Shown: piece after piece, positions 17,645 to 25,937 of the stretch | Numbering within the stretch: position 1 is the first letter of the stretch | How the letters are laid out: each line of letters begins with the position of its first letter | NCBI RefSeq assembly: GCF_015712065.1 | Contig: NZ_JACFYZ010000006.1 | Span: 62,001-126,000, forward strand | Length of the DNA stretch: 64,000 nucleotides | From: Ectopseudomonas chengduensis | GTDB lineage: Bacteria > Pseudomonadota > Gammaproteobacteria > Pseudomonadales > Pseudomonadaceae | Reading direction: 5' to 3' | Made by a program: the position numbers and the translations under genes | The notes under the pieces: model-generated | Seen by the model: the letters and a program-made list of their open reading frames with translations, nothing else | Told to the model about the DNA's origin: nothing | The model's database searches: none

Positions 17645-19627
17645 TCAGAAGGCAAAGCAGGAGCAGCCGAAGGCGCCCCAGAAGCCCTGATGATCGCTCA
17701 CCGGGATGCTGCTGCGGCGTGCGCGGTCATGCTGGTGGGCATGCACCGAGCAGGCGCCGATGCACTGGTGGATGCTGGCGGCCATGGGCGCCGCTGACGG
17801 CTTCCAGTGCCCAGGCACCAGGGCCACCGGCGACCAGTCCGGCAGTACCGGCAGCGTCGGCGGGGCGAGCTTGTCGAACTCGCCGGTGCCATGCACCACC
17901 TTGCCGCCGACGATGGTCAGCACCGACTCCAGCCACTTGATCTGCTCTTCCTCGATGCTGAAGAAGTCCGCGCTCAAGGCCACCAGATCGGCCAGTTGCC
18001 CCACCTTGATCTGACCCTTCTTGCCCTGTTCGCTGGAGAACCAGGCGCTGCCGTGGGTGAACAGCTGCAGCGCGGTGGCGCGCGACAGGCCCTGTGGCGT
18101 GAGCGTAGTGCCGCCAACGGTTTTGCCGCTGACCAGCCAGTACAGCGCCGTCCAGGGGTTGTAGCTGGCCACGCGGGTGGCGTCGGTACCGCCGCCGACC
18201 GGCACGCCTTCGGCCAGCATGCGCTGGATCGGCGGGGTGGCTTCTGCGGCTTTGGCGCCGTAGCGGCCGATGAAGTACTCGCCCTGGAAGGCCATGCGGT
18301 GCTGGATGGCGATGCCACCGCCCAGCGCGCGTACCCGTTCGATATTGCGTGGGCTGATAGTCTCGGCGTGGTCGAACAGCCAGGGCAGGCCGTTGAACGG
18401 CATGTCGCGGTCGACCTTCTCGAACACGTCGAGCATGCGCGAGATGGATTCGTCGTAGGTGGCGTGCAGGCGGAACGGCCAGCGTTGCTCGACCAGATGA
18501 CGCACCACCGGCTCCAGATCGGCTTCCATGCTCGGCGCCAGATCCGGGCGCGGCTCGACAAAATCCTCGAAGTCGGCAGCGGAGAACACCAGCATTTCAC
18601 CGGCGCCGTTGTGGCGCAGGAAATCATCGCCCTGGTGCAGCTTGACGCTGCTGGTCCAGTTCTTGAAATCGGTCAGCTCTTCCTTGGGCTTCTGGGTGAA
18701 CAGGTTGTAGGCGATGCGCACGGTGAGCTGATCCTTGTCGGCCAGCTCCTGGATCACCTGGTAGTCGTCCGGGTAGTTCTGGTAGCCGCCACCGGCGTCG
18801 ATGGCGCTGGTCACGCCCAGGCGGTTGAGCTCGCGCATGAACTGGCGGGTGGAGTTGACCTGATACTCCAGCGGCAGCTTCGGCCCCTTGGCCAGGGTGG
18901 CGTAGAGGATCAGCGCATTGGGCCGGGCGATCAGCATGCCGGTGGGCTCGCCACTGGCGTCGCGCTGGATCTCGCCACCGGGCGGGTTCGGCGTGTTCTT
19001 GTCGTAGCCCACGGCGCGCAGCGCGGCGCGGTTGAGCAGGGCGCGGTCATAGAGGTGCAGGACGAACACCGGGGTGTCGGGTGCTGCCTTGTTCAGCTCA
19101 TCCAGGGTTGGCAGGCGTTTCTCGGCGAACTGGAATTCGGTCCAGCCGCCGACCACGCGCACCCACTGCGGCGTTGGCGTGCGGTCGGCCTGGTCCTTGA
19201 GCATGCGCAGGGCGTCGGCCAGCGACGGCACGCCTTCCCAGCGCAGCTCGAGGTTGTAGTTGAGGCCGCCACGAATCAGGTGCAGGTGCGAGTCGTTGAG
19301 GCCGGGAATGACGGTGCGTTTCTGCAGGTCGATGACGCGGGTTGCATCGCCGCGCAGGGCCATGGCCTCGGCATCGCTGCCGACGGCGACGAAGCGCCCG
19401 TCCTTGATGGCCACGGCGCTGGCCTGGGGTTTTTCGCGGTCGACCGTGTGCAGGCGACCGTTGTAGAGAATGAGATCGGCGCTCATGTTGCCTCCTGATG
19501 AACTGACGGAAGAGTCGCTGGCCATGGCCGCGAAGGGCAGGGCTGACCACAATGCTCCGGCCGCGCCAAGGACGCTGCTGGTGGCGAGAAAGTGGCGGCG
19601 TTTCGGGTCGGAGGGGTCCTGGCTCAT
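17645..19627 (-). CDS. Tat-exported amidohydrolase (YtcJ-like, amidohydrolase_3)
   Basis: 660 residues. A twin-arginine signal (PKRRHFLATSSVLGAAGAL, about 8-26) precedes an amidohydrolase: LILYNGRLHTVD and the metal motif LNDSHLHLIRGG, QHRMAFQGEYF, and the late GGTDATRVASYNPW carrying a metal Asp. YtcJ-like enzymes hydrolyse amides or formamides with Zn. The start at 19627 overlaps the stop of the upstream ABM gene (ATGA). The C-terminal tail (about the last 45 residues, with several Cys and His) is unusual. With the neighbouring isochorismatase and esterase it implies periplasmic breakdown of an unidentified amide or ester. Confidence 0.9.
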   Translation of the reverse strand: MSQDPSDPKRRHFLATSSVLGAAGALWSALPFAAMASDSSVSSSGGNMSADLILYNGRLHTVDREKPQASAVAIKDGRFVAVGSDAEAMALRGDATRVIDLQKRTVIPGLNDSHLHLIRGGLNYNLELRWEGVPSLADALRMLKDQADRTPTPQWVRVVGGWTEFQFAEKRLPTLDELNKAAPDTPVFVLHLYDRALLNRAALRAVGYDKNTPNPPGGEIQRDASGEPTGMLIARPNALILYATLAKGPKLPLEYQVNSTRQFMRELNRLGVTSAIDAGGGYQNYPDDYQVIQELADKDQLTVRIAYNLFTQKPKEELTDFKNWTSSVKLHQGDDFLRHNGAGEMLVFSAADFEDFVEPRPDLAPSMEADLEPVVRHLVEQRWPFRLHATYDESISRMLDVFEKVDRDMPFNGLPWLFDHAETISPRNIERVRALGGGIAIQHRMAFQGEYFIGRYGAKAAEATPPIQRMLAEGVPVGGGTDATRVASYNPWTALYWLVSGKTVGGTTLTPQGLSRATALQLFTHGSAWFSSEQGKKGQIKVGQLADLVALSADFFSIEEEQIKWLESVLTIVGGKVVHGTGEFDKLAPPTLPVLPDWSPVALVPGHWKPSAAPMAASIHQCIGACSVHAHQHDRARRSSIPVSDHQGFWGAFGCSCFAF

Positions 19628-20202
19628 GATCGATCCTCGTCTACGTTTGGGTTCAGCCAGGCGTCGAACAGCCGCGTGGCCATGGGCATGAACAGGTACA
19701 CCACGAGCAGGACGATGCTCAGGGTGATCACGACGTTGCTCGGCAGGTAACCGCCGAGCCAGGGAATACGCTGGAACAACGGTTGCCAGAGCAACGGCAC
19801 CAGCAGGCTCAGCGGCAGGATCACCAGGAAGGTGACGCAGGCCTGTTTCCAGCGGGGCGGTGGCGCCTGCGCGCTTTCCGGCATGAACCAGAATTCCTTG
19901 TTCTCGGCGATTTCCAGCTGATCGCCTGCGCGCAGCAGTGGCTCGACTTCGGCTATCAACTGACGTCGTTGTTCCGATTCGATCCAGTTCTGCAACTGTT
20001 GCAGACTGGCGAAGCGCAGCACGCAGGTGAATTGCGCCACGCAGGGCTGACGGTTGCGTACCACGTCCACGCCGAGGTGGCCGGGGCATTGGCTGGCGGT
20101 GGCGATGATGCGCCGCAACCAGGCTTCGTAATGTGGCACGTGGCTGGGGCGAACCTGATGGCGCACCACCAGGGTGACGGTTTCCGCTTGCGTCTCGCTC
20201 AT
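19624..20202 (-). CDS. ABM-domain protein with C-terminal membrane helices
   Basis: 192 residues from MSETQ. Residues about 8-100 form a ferredoxin-like ABM domain (VTLVVRHQVRPSHVPHYEAWLRRI, CPGHLGVDVV), then two hydrophobic helices (about 122-140 and 152-175) and a short acidic end. Homologues of this architecture are uncharacterised membrane proteins. An alternative start at 20295 (MTAET) would leave only four bases after the isochorismatase gene and add 31 basic residues; neither start has a good ribosome site. The stop overlaps the amidohydrolase start. Confidence 0.75.
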   Translation of the reverse strand: MSETQAETVTLVVRHQVRPSHVPHYEAWLRRIIATASQCPGHLGVDVVRNRQPCVAQFTCVLRFASLQQLQNWIESEQRRQLIAEVEPLLRAGDQLEIAENKEFWFMPESAQAPPPRWKQACVTFLVILPLSLLVPLLWQPLFQRIPWLGGYLPSNVVITLSIVLLVVYLFMPMATRLFDAWLNPNVDEDRS

Positions 20203-20299
20203 GCTGGAGACTCTGCTCGAGGCCTTGGTCTTGTCGATCCAGCGGCGCGCACCAATGCGCGCCACTGGTCGAGTCGGGGGCGTTTCCGCCGTCATTGGC

Positions 20300-20986
20300 T
20301 CAGATGGGCGCCGCGACCGGGGCCAGGGTCGGGCCGTGCTCGACACGCTCAGGCGCCTTGTGGACCATGGTGTAGGCGTAGTCGACGCCCATGCCGTAGG
20401 CACCGGAGTGCTCCTTGACCAGGGCCATGACGGCGTCGTAGGTGTCGCGGTTCTTCCAGTCGCGTTGCCATTCCAGCAGCACCTGTTGCCAGGTCACCGG
20501 CACCACGCCGGCCTGGATCATGCGCTGCATGGAGTAGTCGTGGGCGGCCTGCGAGGTGCCGCCGGAGGCGTCGGCGACCATGTAGATCTCGTAGCCGGCG
20601 TCGTGCATGGCGGAGAGGGCGAAGGTGGTGTTGCACACCTCGGTCCACAGGCCGGAGACGATGACCTTGTTGCGGCCGTTCTTCTTCAGCGCGTCGCGAA
20701 CCTTCTGGTCATCCCAGGAGTTCATCGAGGTGCGCTCCAGCAGCGGCGCGTCGGGGAATACGGCGAGCAGTTCGGGATAGGTGTGGCCGGAGAAGCTCTC
20801 GGTCTCAACCGTGGTGATGATGGTCGGCACGTTGAAGATCTTGGCCGCCTTGGCCAGGCCCACGGTGTTGTTCTTCAGGGTTTGCCGATCAATGCTCTGC
20901 ACGCCGAAGGCCATTTGCGGCTGTTGGTCGATGAAGATCAACTGGCTGTTGTGCGGGGTCAGGACTTCGGTTTTTGGATTGCTCAT
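20300..20986 (-). CDS. Isochorismatase-family hydrolase, YcaC-like
   Basis: 228 residues. The cysteine-hydrolase fold shows the catalytic Asp in LIFIDQQPQMAFG (about 17-29), the Lys-bearing NGRNKVIVSGLWTEVCNTTFAL segment with the nucleophile Cys in EVCN, and the cis-peptide region before it. YcaC relatives form multimers and act on unidentified amides. An AGGTAA site precedes the ATG. It lies second in a leftward series esterase - isochorismatase - ABM - amidohydrolase - MFS, whose joint logic suggests stepwise hydrolysis of an amide or ester compound. Confidence 0.9.
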   Translation of the reverse strand: MSNPKTEVLTPHNSQLIFIDQQPQMAFGVQSIDRQTLKNNTVGLAKAAKIFNVPTIITTVETESFSGHTYPELLAVFPDAPLLERTSMNSWDDQKVRDALKKNGRNKVIVSGLWTEVCNTTFALSAMHDAGYEIYMVADASGGTSQAAHDYSMQRMIQAGVVPVTWQQVLLEWQRDWKNRDTYDAVMALVKEHSGAYGMGVDYAYTMVHKAPERVEHGPTLAPVAAPI

Positions 20987-21124
20987 AGCGGTTACCTGTT
21001 GGTGGGGCGGTGGACGATGCACGCATCCCGTCGGCCGTTGCCGTCGAGAAGGCGAAAGGACTATTGCAGAGCGGCCGCCACCTGGATTGGATGTAACTGC
21101 GATTCTGGTATTGGGCTGTGGCGC

Positions 21125-22102
21125 TCAGGCCAGGTGTTCGCGTAACGCCGCACCAGCCTGCTGCATGGCAGTGCGCACCGCAGGCACCTCGGCGATCACG
21201 TTGAGCAGGCCATAGTCATGGATCATGCCGTTGTAGCGCACCGCGCAGACCGCGATTCCGGCCGCGCCCAGGCGGCGGGCGTAGGCTTCGCCTTCGTCGC
21301 GCAGCACGTCCATCTCGGCGGTCTGCACCAGTGCTGGCGGCAGGCCTTTGAGTTGTTCCAGGCTGGCGCGCAGTGGCGAGGCGTGGATCTCGTTACGCTG
21401 CTTGGGGTCGGTCGTGTAGTTGTCCCAGAACCATTCCATCATGCCGCGGGTGAGGAAGTGGCCTTCGGCGAACTGGTTGTAGGAGGCGTTGTTGAAGCTG
21501 GCGTCGGTCACCGGCCACAGCAGCAGCTGAAAACGCAGCTTCGGCGTACCGGCCTCTTTCGCCTTGATGGCGACCACCGCCGCCATATTGCCGCCGACAC
21601 TGTTGCCGGCCACGGCCAGGTGCGAGGCATCGACACCTATCTGGCTGCCATTGGCGGCCACCCATTGGGTCGCAGCAAAGGCCTGGTTGATCGCAGTCGG
21701 GTATTTCGCTTCGGGCGAGGGGGTGTAGTCGACGTAGATCGCCGCGGCGCCGGAATGCACCACCAGGTCGCGGATCAGCCGTGCGTGGGTGGGATAGTCG
21801 CCCAGCACCCAGCCGCCACCGTGGAAGAACATAAAGCCCGGCAGGTTGCCCTGGCTGCCCGCCGGACGCACCACCACCAGCTTGAGCGTCTGGCCGGCAG
21901 CCTCGATGCTGTGTTCACGGGTTTCCACGGGCGATAGATCGACCTCGACCGAGGCTTGCGCGCCCACCAGCACGGCGCGGGCTTCCGCAGGCGATAGCCG
22001 TTCCAGGGGCGTGCCACCACCGGCGGCCAGGGCTTCGAGAAAGGATTGCGTGTTGCGTTCGACGCCGGGACTGCCGGCGCCCAGGTTGGGGGAAGGCTGC
22101 AT
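21125..22102 (-). CDS. HSL-type alpha/beta-hydrolase (esterase), cytosolic paralogue
   Basis: 325 residues. Hormone-sensitive-lipase family: oxyanion motif FFHGGGWVLGD, nucleophile elbow VAGNSVGGNMAA, acid in AEMDVLRDEGEAYA and His in GMIHDYGLLN. It closely parallels the protein at 53619-54635, with long identical blocks (for example through MMEWFWDNYTTDPKQRNEIH), but the N-terminus here (MQPSPNLGAGSPGVE) has no signal peptide. The start at 22102 has GAGG 12 bases upstream; 22117 is an alternative. It is divergent from the APC transporter and probably the first gene of the leftward operon. Confidence 0.9.
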   Translation of the reverse strand: MQPSPNLGAGSPGVERNTQSFLEALAAGGGTPLERLSPAEARAVLVGAQASVEVDLSPVETREHSIEAAGQTLKLVVVRPAGSQGNLPGFMFFHGGGWVLGDYPTHARLIRDLVVHSGAAAIYVDYTPSPEAKYPTAINQAFAATQWVAANGSQIGVDASHLAVAGNSVGGNMAAVVAIKAKEAGTPKLRFQLLLWPVTDASFNNASYNQFAEGHFLTRGMMEWFWDNYTTDPKQRNEIHASPLRASLEQLKGLPPALVQTAEMDVLRDEGEAYARRLGAAGIAVCAVRYNGMIHDYGLLNVIAEVPAVRTAMQQAGAALREHLA

Positions 22103-22265
22103 GGCGATTGACCTCATGATGGCTGAAGGAGCTGTAGCGCTACTGCGTCGCGCATCTTCTGCCCTTGCGGTCGATCCGGCTTGTACCGGCCTGCCGTTTT
22201 GGCATCAGACTGCTGCCGGGCTGCTAGAGTGAGAGCGGAGTCGCTGGCGTCCGCACGAGGTGGGC

Positions 22266-23699
22266 ATGACAGGGGAAAGTCGCAAGCTGGGCCTGGGGTC
22301 GCTGACCGCGCTGGTGGTGGGCTCGATGGTCGGTGGCGGGATCTTCTCGCTGCCGCAGAACATCGCCGCGCGGGCCGATGTCGGCGCGGTGCTGATCGGC
22401 TGGGGCATTACCGCGGTGGGCATGCTGGCGCTGGCCTTCGTGTTCCAGGGCCTGGCCAACCGCAAGCCGCAGCTCGATGGCGGGGTGTACGTCTACGCCA
22501 AGGCGGGCCTCGGCGATTACATGGGTTTTTCCTCGGCCTGGGGTTACTGGATCCGCGCCTGGCTGGGCAATGTCGGCTATTTCGTCCTGCTGTTCTCCAC
22601 CCTGGGTTACTTCTTCCCGGTCTTCGGCCAGGGCAACACGCCGCTGGCCATCGCCTGCGCCTCGGTGTTGCTGTGGTGCGTACACGCCCTGGTGCTGCGC
22701 GGCATCAAGGAAGCGGCGATGATCAACCTGATCACCACCCTGGCCAAACTGGTGCCGATCCTGCTGTTCATCGTCATCGTCATCGTCGGCCTGGCCTTCG
22801 ACCGCGACATCTTCACCCGTGACATCTGGGGCCGCAGCAATCCGCAGTTCGGCGGCGTGCTGGAGCAGGTGCGCAACATGATGCTGGTCACCGTATTCGT
22901 ATTCATCGGTATCGAAGGGGCGAGCGTGTACTCGTCGCGTGCCGAGCGCCGCCGCGATGTGGGCAAGGCCACGGTGATCGGCTTTCTCGGCGTGCTGGCG
23001 CTGCTGATGCTGGTCAACCTGCTGTCGCTGGGGGTGATGACCCAGCCCGAGCTGGCGGCGCTGCAGAACCCGTCCATGGCCGGAGTGCTGGAGCATGTGG
23101 TAGGGCGTTGGGGGGCGGTGCTGATCAGCATCGGCCTGGCTGTGTCGCTGCTTGGTGCGCTGCTGTCGTGGGCGCTGCTGTGCGCCGAAATCCTCTTCGT
23201 CTGTGCCAAGGACGGCACCATGCCGGCCTTCCTGCGCCGGGAGAACGCCAATCAGGTGCCGGTCAACGCGCTGTGGCTGACCAACGGCATGATCCAGCTG
23301 TTCCTGCTGATCACCCTGTTTTCCCAAGGCATCTACCTGTCGCTCATCTACCTCGCGTCGTCGATGATTCTGGTGCCCTACCTGTGGTCGGCGGTCTATG
23401 CGCTGCTGCTGGCGCTGCGCGGCGAAACCTATGAAGACCAGGCCGGGCTGCGCCGCAAGGATCTGGCCATCGGCCTGCTGGCGGTGGGCTACGCGATCTG
23501 GCTGCTGAATGCCGGCGGGGTCAAGTACCTGCTGCTGTCGGCGCTGCTCTACGCGCCGGGGGCGCTGCTGTTTCGCCAGGCCAAGCGCGAGCAGGGGCAG
23601 GTGCTGTTCACCCGCTACGAATGGCCGATCTTCGCCGCCGTATTGCTGACCGCCGTGCTGGCCGGCTATGGCCTGTATGCCGGGCATCTGAGCTTGTAG
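22266..23699 (+). CDS. APC-superfamily amino acid antiporter (arginine/ornithine type)
   Basis: 477 residues with about twelve to thirteen membrane helices. The first helix has GSMVGGGIFSLPQNIA, the helix-break substrate motif of APC carriers, and LDGGVYVYAKAGLGDYMGF follows, as in the basic amino acid/polyamine antiporter group (ArcD/YdgI-like). FVFIGIEGASVYSSRAERR is another family signature. It likely exchanges basic amino acids at the inner membrane. ATG at 22266 is preferred because AGG lies about 7 bases upstream; GTG at 22260 is the alternative. It is monocistronic and divergent from the esterase. Confidence 0.88.
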   Translation: MTGESRKLGLGSLTALVVGSMVGGGIFSLPQNIAARADVGAVLIGWGITAVGMLALAFVFQGLANRKPQLDGGVYVYAKAGLGDYMGFSSAWGYWIRAWLGNVGYFVLLFSTLGYFFPVFGQGNTPLAIACASVLLWCVHALVLRGIKEAAMINLITTLAKLVPILLFIVIVIVGLAFDRDIFTRDIWGRSNPQFGGVLEQVRNMMLVTVFVFIGIEGASVYSSRAERRRDVGKATVIGFLGVLALLMLVNLLSLGVMTQPELAALQNPSMAGVLEHVVGRWGAVLISIGLAVSLLGALLSWALLCAEILFVCAKDGTMPAFLRRENANQVPVNALWLTNGMIQLFLLITLFSQGIYLSLIYLASSMILVPYLWSAVYALLLALRGETYEDQAGLRRKDLAIGLLAVGYAIWLLNAGGVKYLLLSALLYAPGALLFRQAKREQGQVLFTRYEWPIFAAVLLTAVLAGYGLYAGHLSL

Positions 23700-23767
23700 C
23701 GCTGGACAAAGCGGTCAGCGCGTGGATAATCCGCTCCATCGCCCTCTGACTCTGGCCTCGCGACCCC

Positions 23768-24161
23768 ATGCGCACATCCCTGCGTACCGCCCTGATCTGG
23801 ATGCTGATGCTGGCCCTGCCGGCACAGGCCATGGCGGCAGTTATGCGAGCAGGTGCATCGCAGCGGCGCTCTGCAGATGAGTTCGACTCAGCAGGTCCAG
23901 CACGCCATGCACCACGACATGGCGGCCGACAGCGCACATGGCGCGCATCAGGACGCCGCCCCGGTGGCCAGCAGCGAGGCTCCCGGCGATGGCAGCCTCT
24001 GCACCCTGTGCGCCTTCTGCGTCGGTGTCGCCGCGCCCAGCCAGCCGTTTCTGAACGACTCTGCCCTGCAAACCGTCGAGCCGGCTACTGCCTGGCCCGA
24101 CCGCCTTATCGTCGGCGTGGCCGACACGCCCGAACGCCCCCCGCGTCTTTCTCTCGCCTGA
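23768..24161 (+). pseudogene. DUF2946-like small exported protein, apparently frameshifted
   Basis: Two frames together make one plausible protein. From ATG 23768 a signal peptide is read (MRTSLRTALIWMLMLALPAQ then AMAA). The continuation lies in the next frame from about 23838, reading HRSGALQMSSTQQ, then His/Met-rich HAMHHDMAADSAHGAHQ, the cysteine pair CTLCAFC, and the C-terminus ERPPRLSLA, all typical of copper-operon DUF2946 proteins. A one-base change around 23835-23853 would restore the reading frame. It may be a real mutation or a base-calling error. It heads the copper operon, so a role as a periplasmic copper-binding or inner-membrane accessory is likely. Confidence 0.65.
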
Positions 24162-24234
24162 GCCCTTAGGTAGCGCCGTCCTGCGGCGCCTGTAGCTCAC
24201 GCGGCCGCCTGGCCGCCGTACGCGAGAACACATC

Positions 24235-24534
24235 ATGACTTTGCATTCCCTTGCCGGAAGGCTGCTGGGCATCGCTGCCGTGGCGCTGCCCGGCATCCTG
24301 ATGGCGGCCCAGCCCGACCCGCTGGACGCCAACGCCGCCGTGCCGGCGCAGGATTACCGTTCCCCTCTGCAAGACTACCGCGCCCAGGCCGACGAGCCGT
24401 TGCAGGACTGGCGCGCGGCCAACGACCTGGTCGGCCGTATCGGCGGCTGGCGCACCTACAGCATGGAAGGCTGGGAGCAGCCGGCCGAGCAGGGCGCCGA
24501 GCCCGTCGAGGGAGGTGGCCATGACCACCATTAA
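24235..24534 (+). CDS. Small exported copper-operon protein
   Basis: 99 residues with a signal peptide (LAGRLLGIAAVALPGILMAAQ, about 5-25) and a soluble remainder with repeated short aromatic/Asp motifs (AQDYRSPLQDYRA, LQDWRAANDLVGRIGGWRTY) and a metal-binding-looking end, GGGHDHH. Similar short proteins sit before TolC-like genes in Pseudomonas copper clusters, but no function is established. The 3' end overlaps the start of the next gene by 14 bases, so translation is coupled. Confidence 0.72.
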   Translation: MTLHSLAGRLLGIAAVALPGILMAAQPDPLDANAAVPAQDYRSPLQDYRAQADEPLQDWRAANDLVGRIGGWRTYSMEGWEQPAEQGAEPVEGGGHDHH

Positions 24535-25921
24535 ACCCGCCGTACTGCTCTGCGCCGCGCTGCTGCTGGCCGGCTGCGCCGGCTTCAGCCAGGACGGTGG
24601 CTTCGACCCGGTGCAGCAAAGCGCCGAGCGCCAGCTGGACAAGCAACTGCTGTGGGCGCGCGACGAGGCCGGCCGTGGGCAGATCGAGGTGCGCGTTGCC
24701 GATCTGCTGGCCGAACCCCTGAGCCTGGACGCCGCGGTGCAGCTGGCGCTGCTCAACAACCGTGGTCTGCAGGCGTCCTTCGACGAGCTGGGCATCGGCG
24801 AGGCCGAGCGCGTGCAGGCCGGGCGCCTGCCCAATCCCGGCTTCTCCTACGGCCGTCTAGAAAAGGGCAGCGAGGTCGAATACGAGCGCGGCCTGCACCT
24901 GAATCTGGCGCGCCTGATCGCCCTGCCACTGACCTCGCGCCTCGAGGGGCGGCGCTTCGAGCAGTTGCAGCGGCAGACCAGCCTGGCGGTGTTCGACCTG
25001 GCCAGCGAGACGCGCAAGGCCTGGTACCAGGCGGTCGCCGCCGAGGAGAGTCTGGTCTACGCGCGGCAGGTGCTGGACGCCGCCGAAGCCGGCGCCGAGT
25101 TGGCCCGGCGCCTGGCCGCGGTGGGTAACTTCAGCAAGCTGCAGCAGGCCGAGCAGCAGAACTTCTACGCCGAGGCCGGTATCGGCCTGATCCAGGCCGA
25201 ACAGGCGCGGGTGCGCAGTCGCGAGCAGTTGACCCGTCTGCTCGGCCTGTGGGGCGAGCAGCTCGACTACCGCCTGCCCGAACGCCTGCCGGCGTTGCCG
25301 AAAACTGCGGACGAGTTGCCGGACGTGGAGCGCCTGGCCATGAACCAGCGCCAGGACATCCAGGCCGTGCGCCTGGATGCCGAGCGCCTGGCGCAGAACC
25401 TCGGTCTGACCCGCACCACGCGTTTCATCAACGTGCTGGAACTGGGCGTGGTCAACAACCGCTCCAATGAGGAGCCGACCCAGCGCGGCTACGAGATCAG
25501 CGTCGAGCTGCCGCTGTTCGACTGGAGCGGGGCCAAGGTGGCGCGGGCCGAGGCGCAGTATCGCCAGGCGCTCAACCGCGCCGCCGAGACGGCGATCAAC
25601 GCGCGCTCGCAGGTGCGCGAGGCCTACCACGCCTACCGCAACGCCTTCGAGCTGGCGCAGCACTACCGCACCGAGGTGCTGCCACTGCGCCAGCGCATCG
25701 CCGAGGAAAACCTGCTGCGCTACAACGGCATGTTCATCAGCACCTTCGACCTGCTCGCCGATGCGCGCCGCCAGGTGCAGGCGGTGGATGGCTACCTGCA
25801 GGCGCAGCGCGCCTTCTGGCTGGCGCGCGCCGACCTCGATATGGCCCTGTTGGGCGCCCCCAATCCCTCGCTCGGCGCGGCGCTTGCCGCTGCTGCCGAG
25901 CCGGCCGCCGCCGGCCACTGA
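24521..25921 (+). CDS. TolC-family outer-membrane efflux lipoprotein
   Basis: 466 residues. Lipoprotein signal with lipobox LLLAGC (about 13-18), then two outer-membrane-efflux-protein repeats: LSLDAAVQLALLNNRGLQAS (about 70-89) and the second half RLAMNQRQDIQAVRLDAERL. Long coiled-coil helices lie between, as in TolC/CusC/CopB-like channel proteins. The ATG at 24521 has GGAGG 7 bases upstream; GTG at 24515 is the alternative. There is no RND pump or adaptor in the cluster, so the channel may serve multicopper oxidase traffic or pair with a pump elsewhere. Confidence 0.9.
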   Translation: MTTIKPAVLLCAALLLAGCAGFSQDGGFDPVQQSAERQLDKQLLWARDEAGRGQIEVRVADLLAEPLSLDAAVQLALLNNRGLQASFDELGIGEAERVQAGRLPNPGFSYGRLEKGSEVEYERGLHLNLARLIALPLTSRLEGRRFEQLQRQTSLAVFDLASETRKAWYQAVAAEESLVYARQVLDAAEAGAELARRLAAVGNFSKLQQAEQQNFYAEAGIGLIQAEQARVRSREQLTRLLGLWGEQLDYRLPERLPALPKTADELPDVERLAMNQRQDIQAVRLDAERLAQNLGLTRTTRFINVLELGVVNNRSNEEPTQRGYEISVELPLFDWSGAKVARAEAQYRQALNRAAETAINARSQVREAYHAYRNAFELAQHYRTEVLPLRQRIAEENLLRYNGMFISTFDLLADARRQVQAVDGYLQAQRAFWLARADLDMALLGAPNPSLGAALAAAAEPAAAGH

Positions 25922-25937
25922 ACAAGGAATTTCCCAG

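Noticed and set aside
22224..23687. 487-residue open frame opposite the APC transporter
   Set aside because: His/Gln-rich antisense reading of a well-defined membrane transporter; no domain, no ribosome site.
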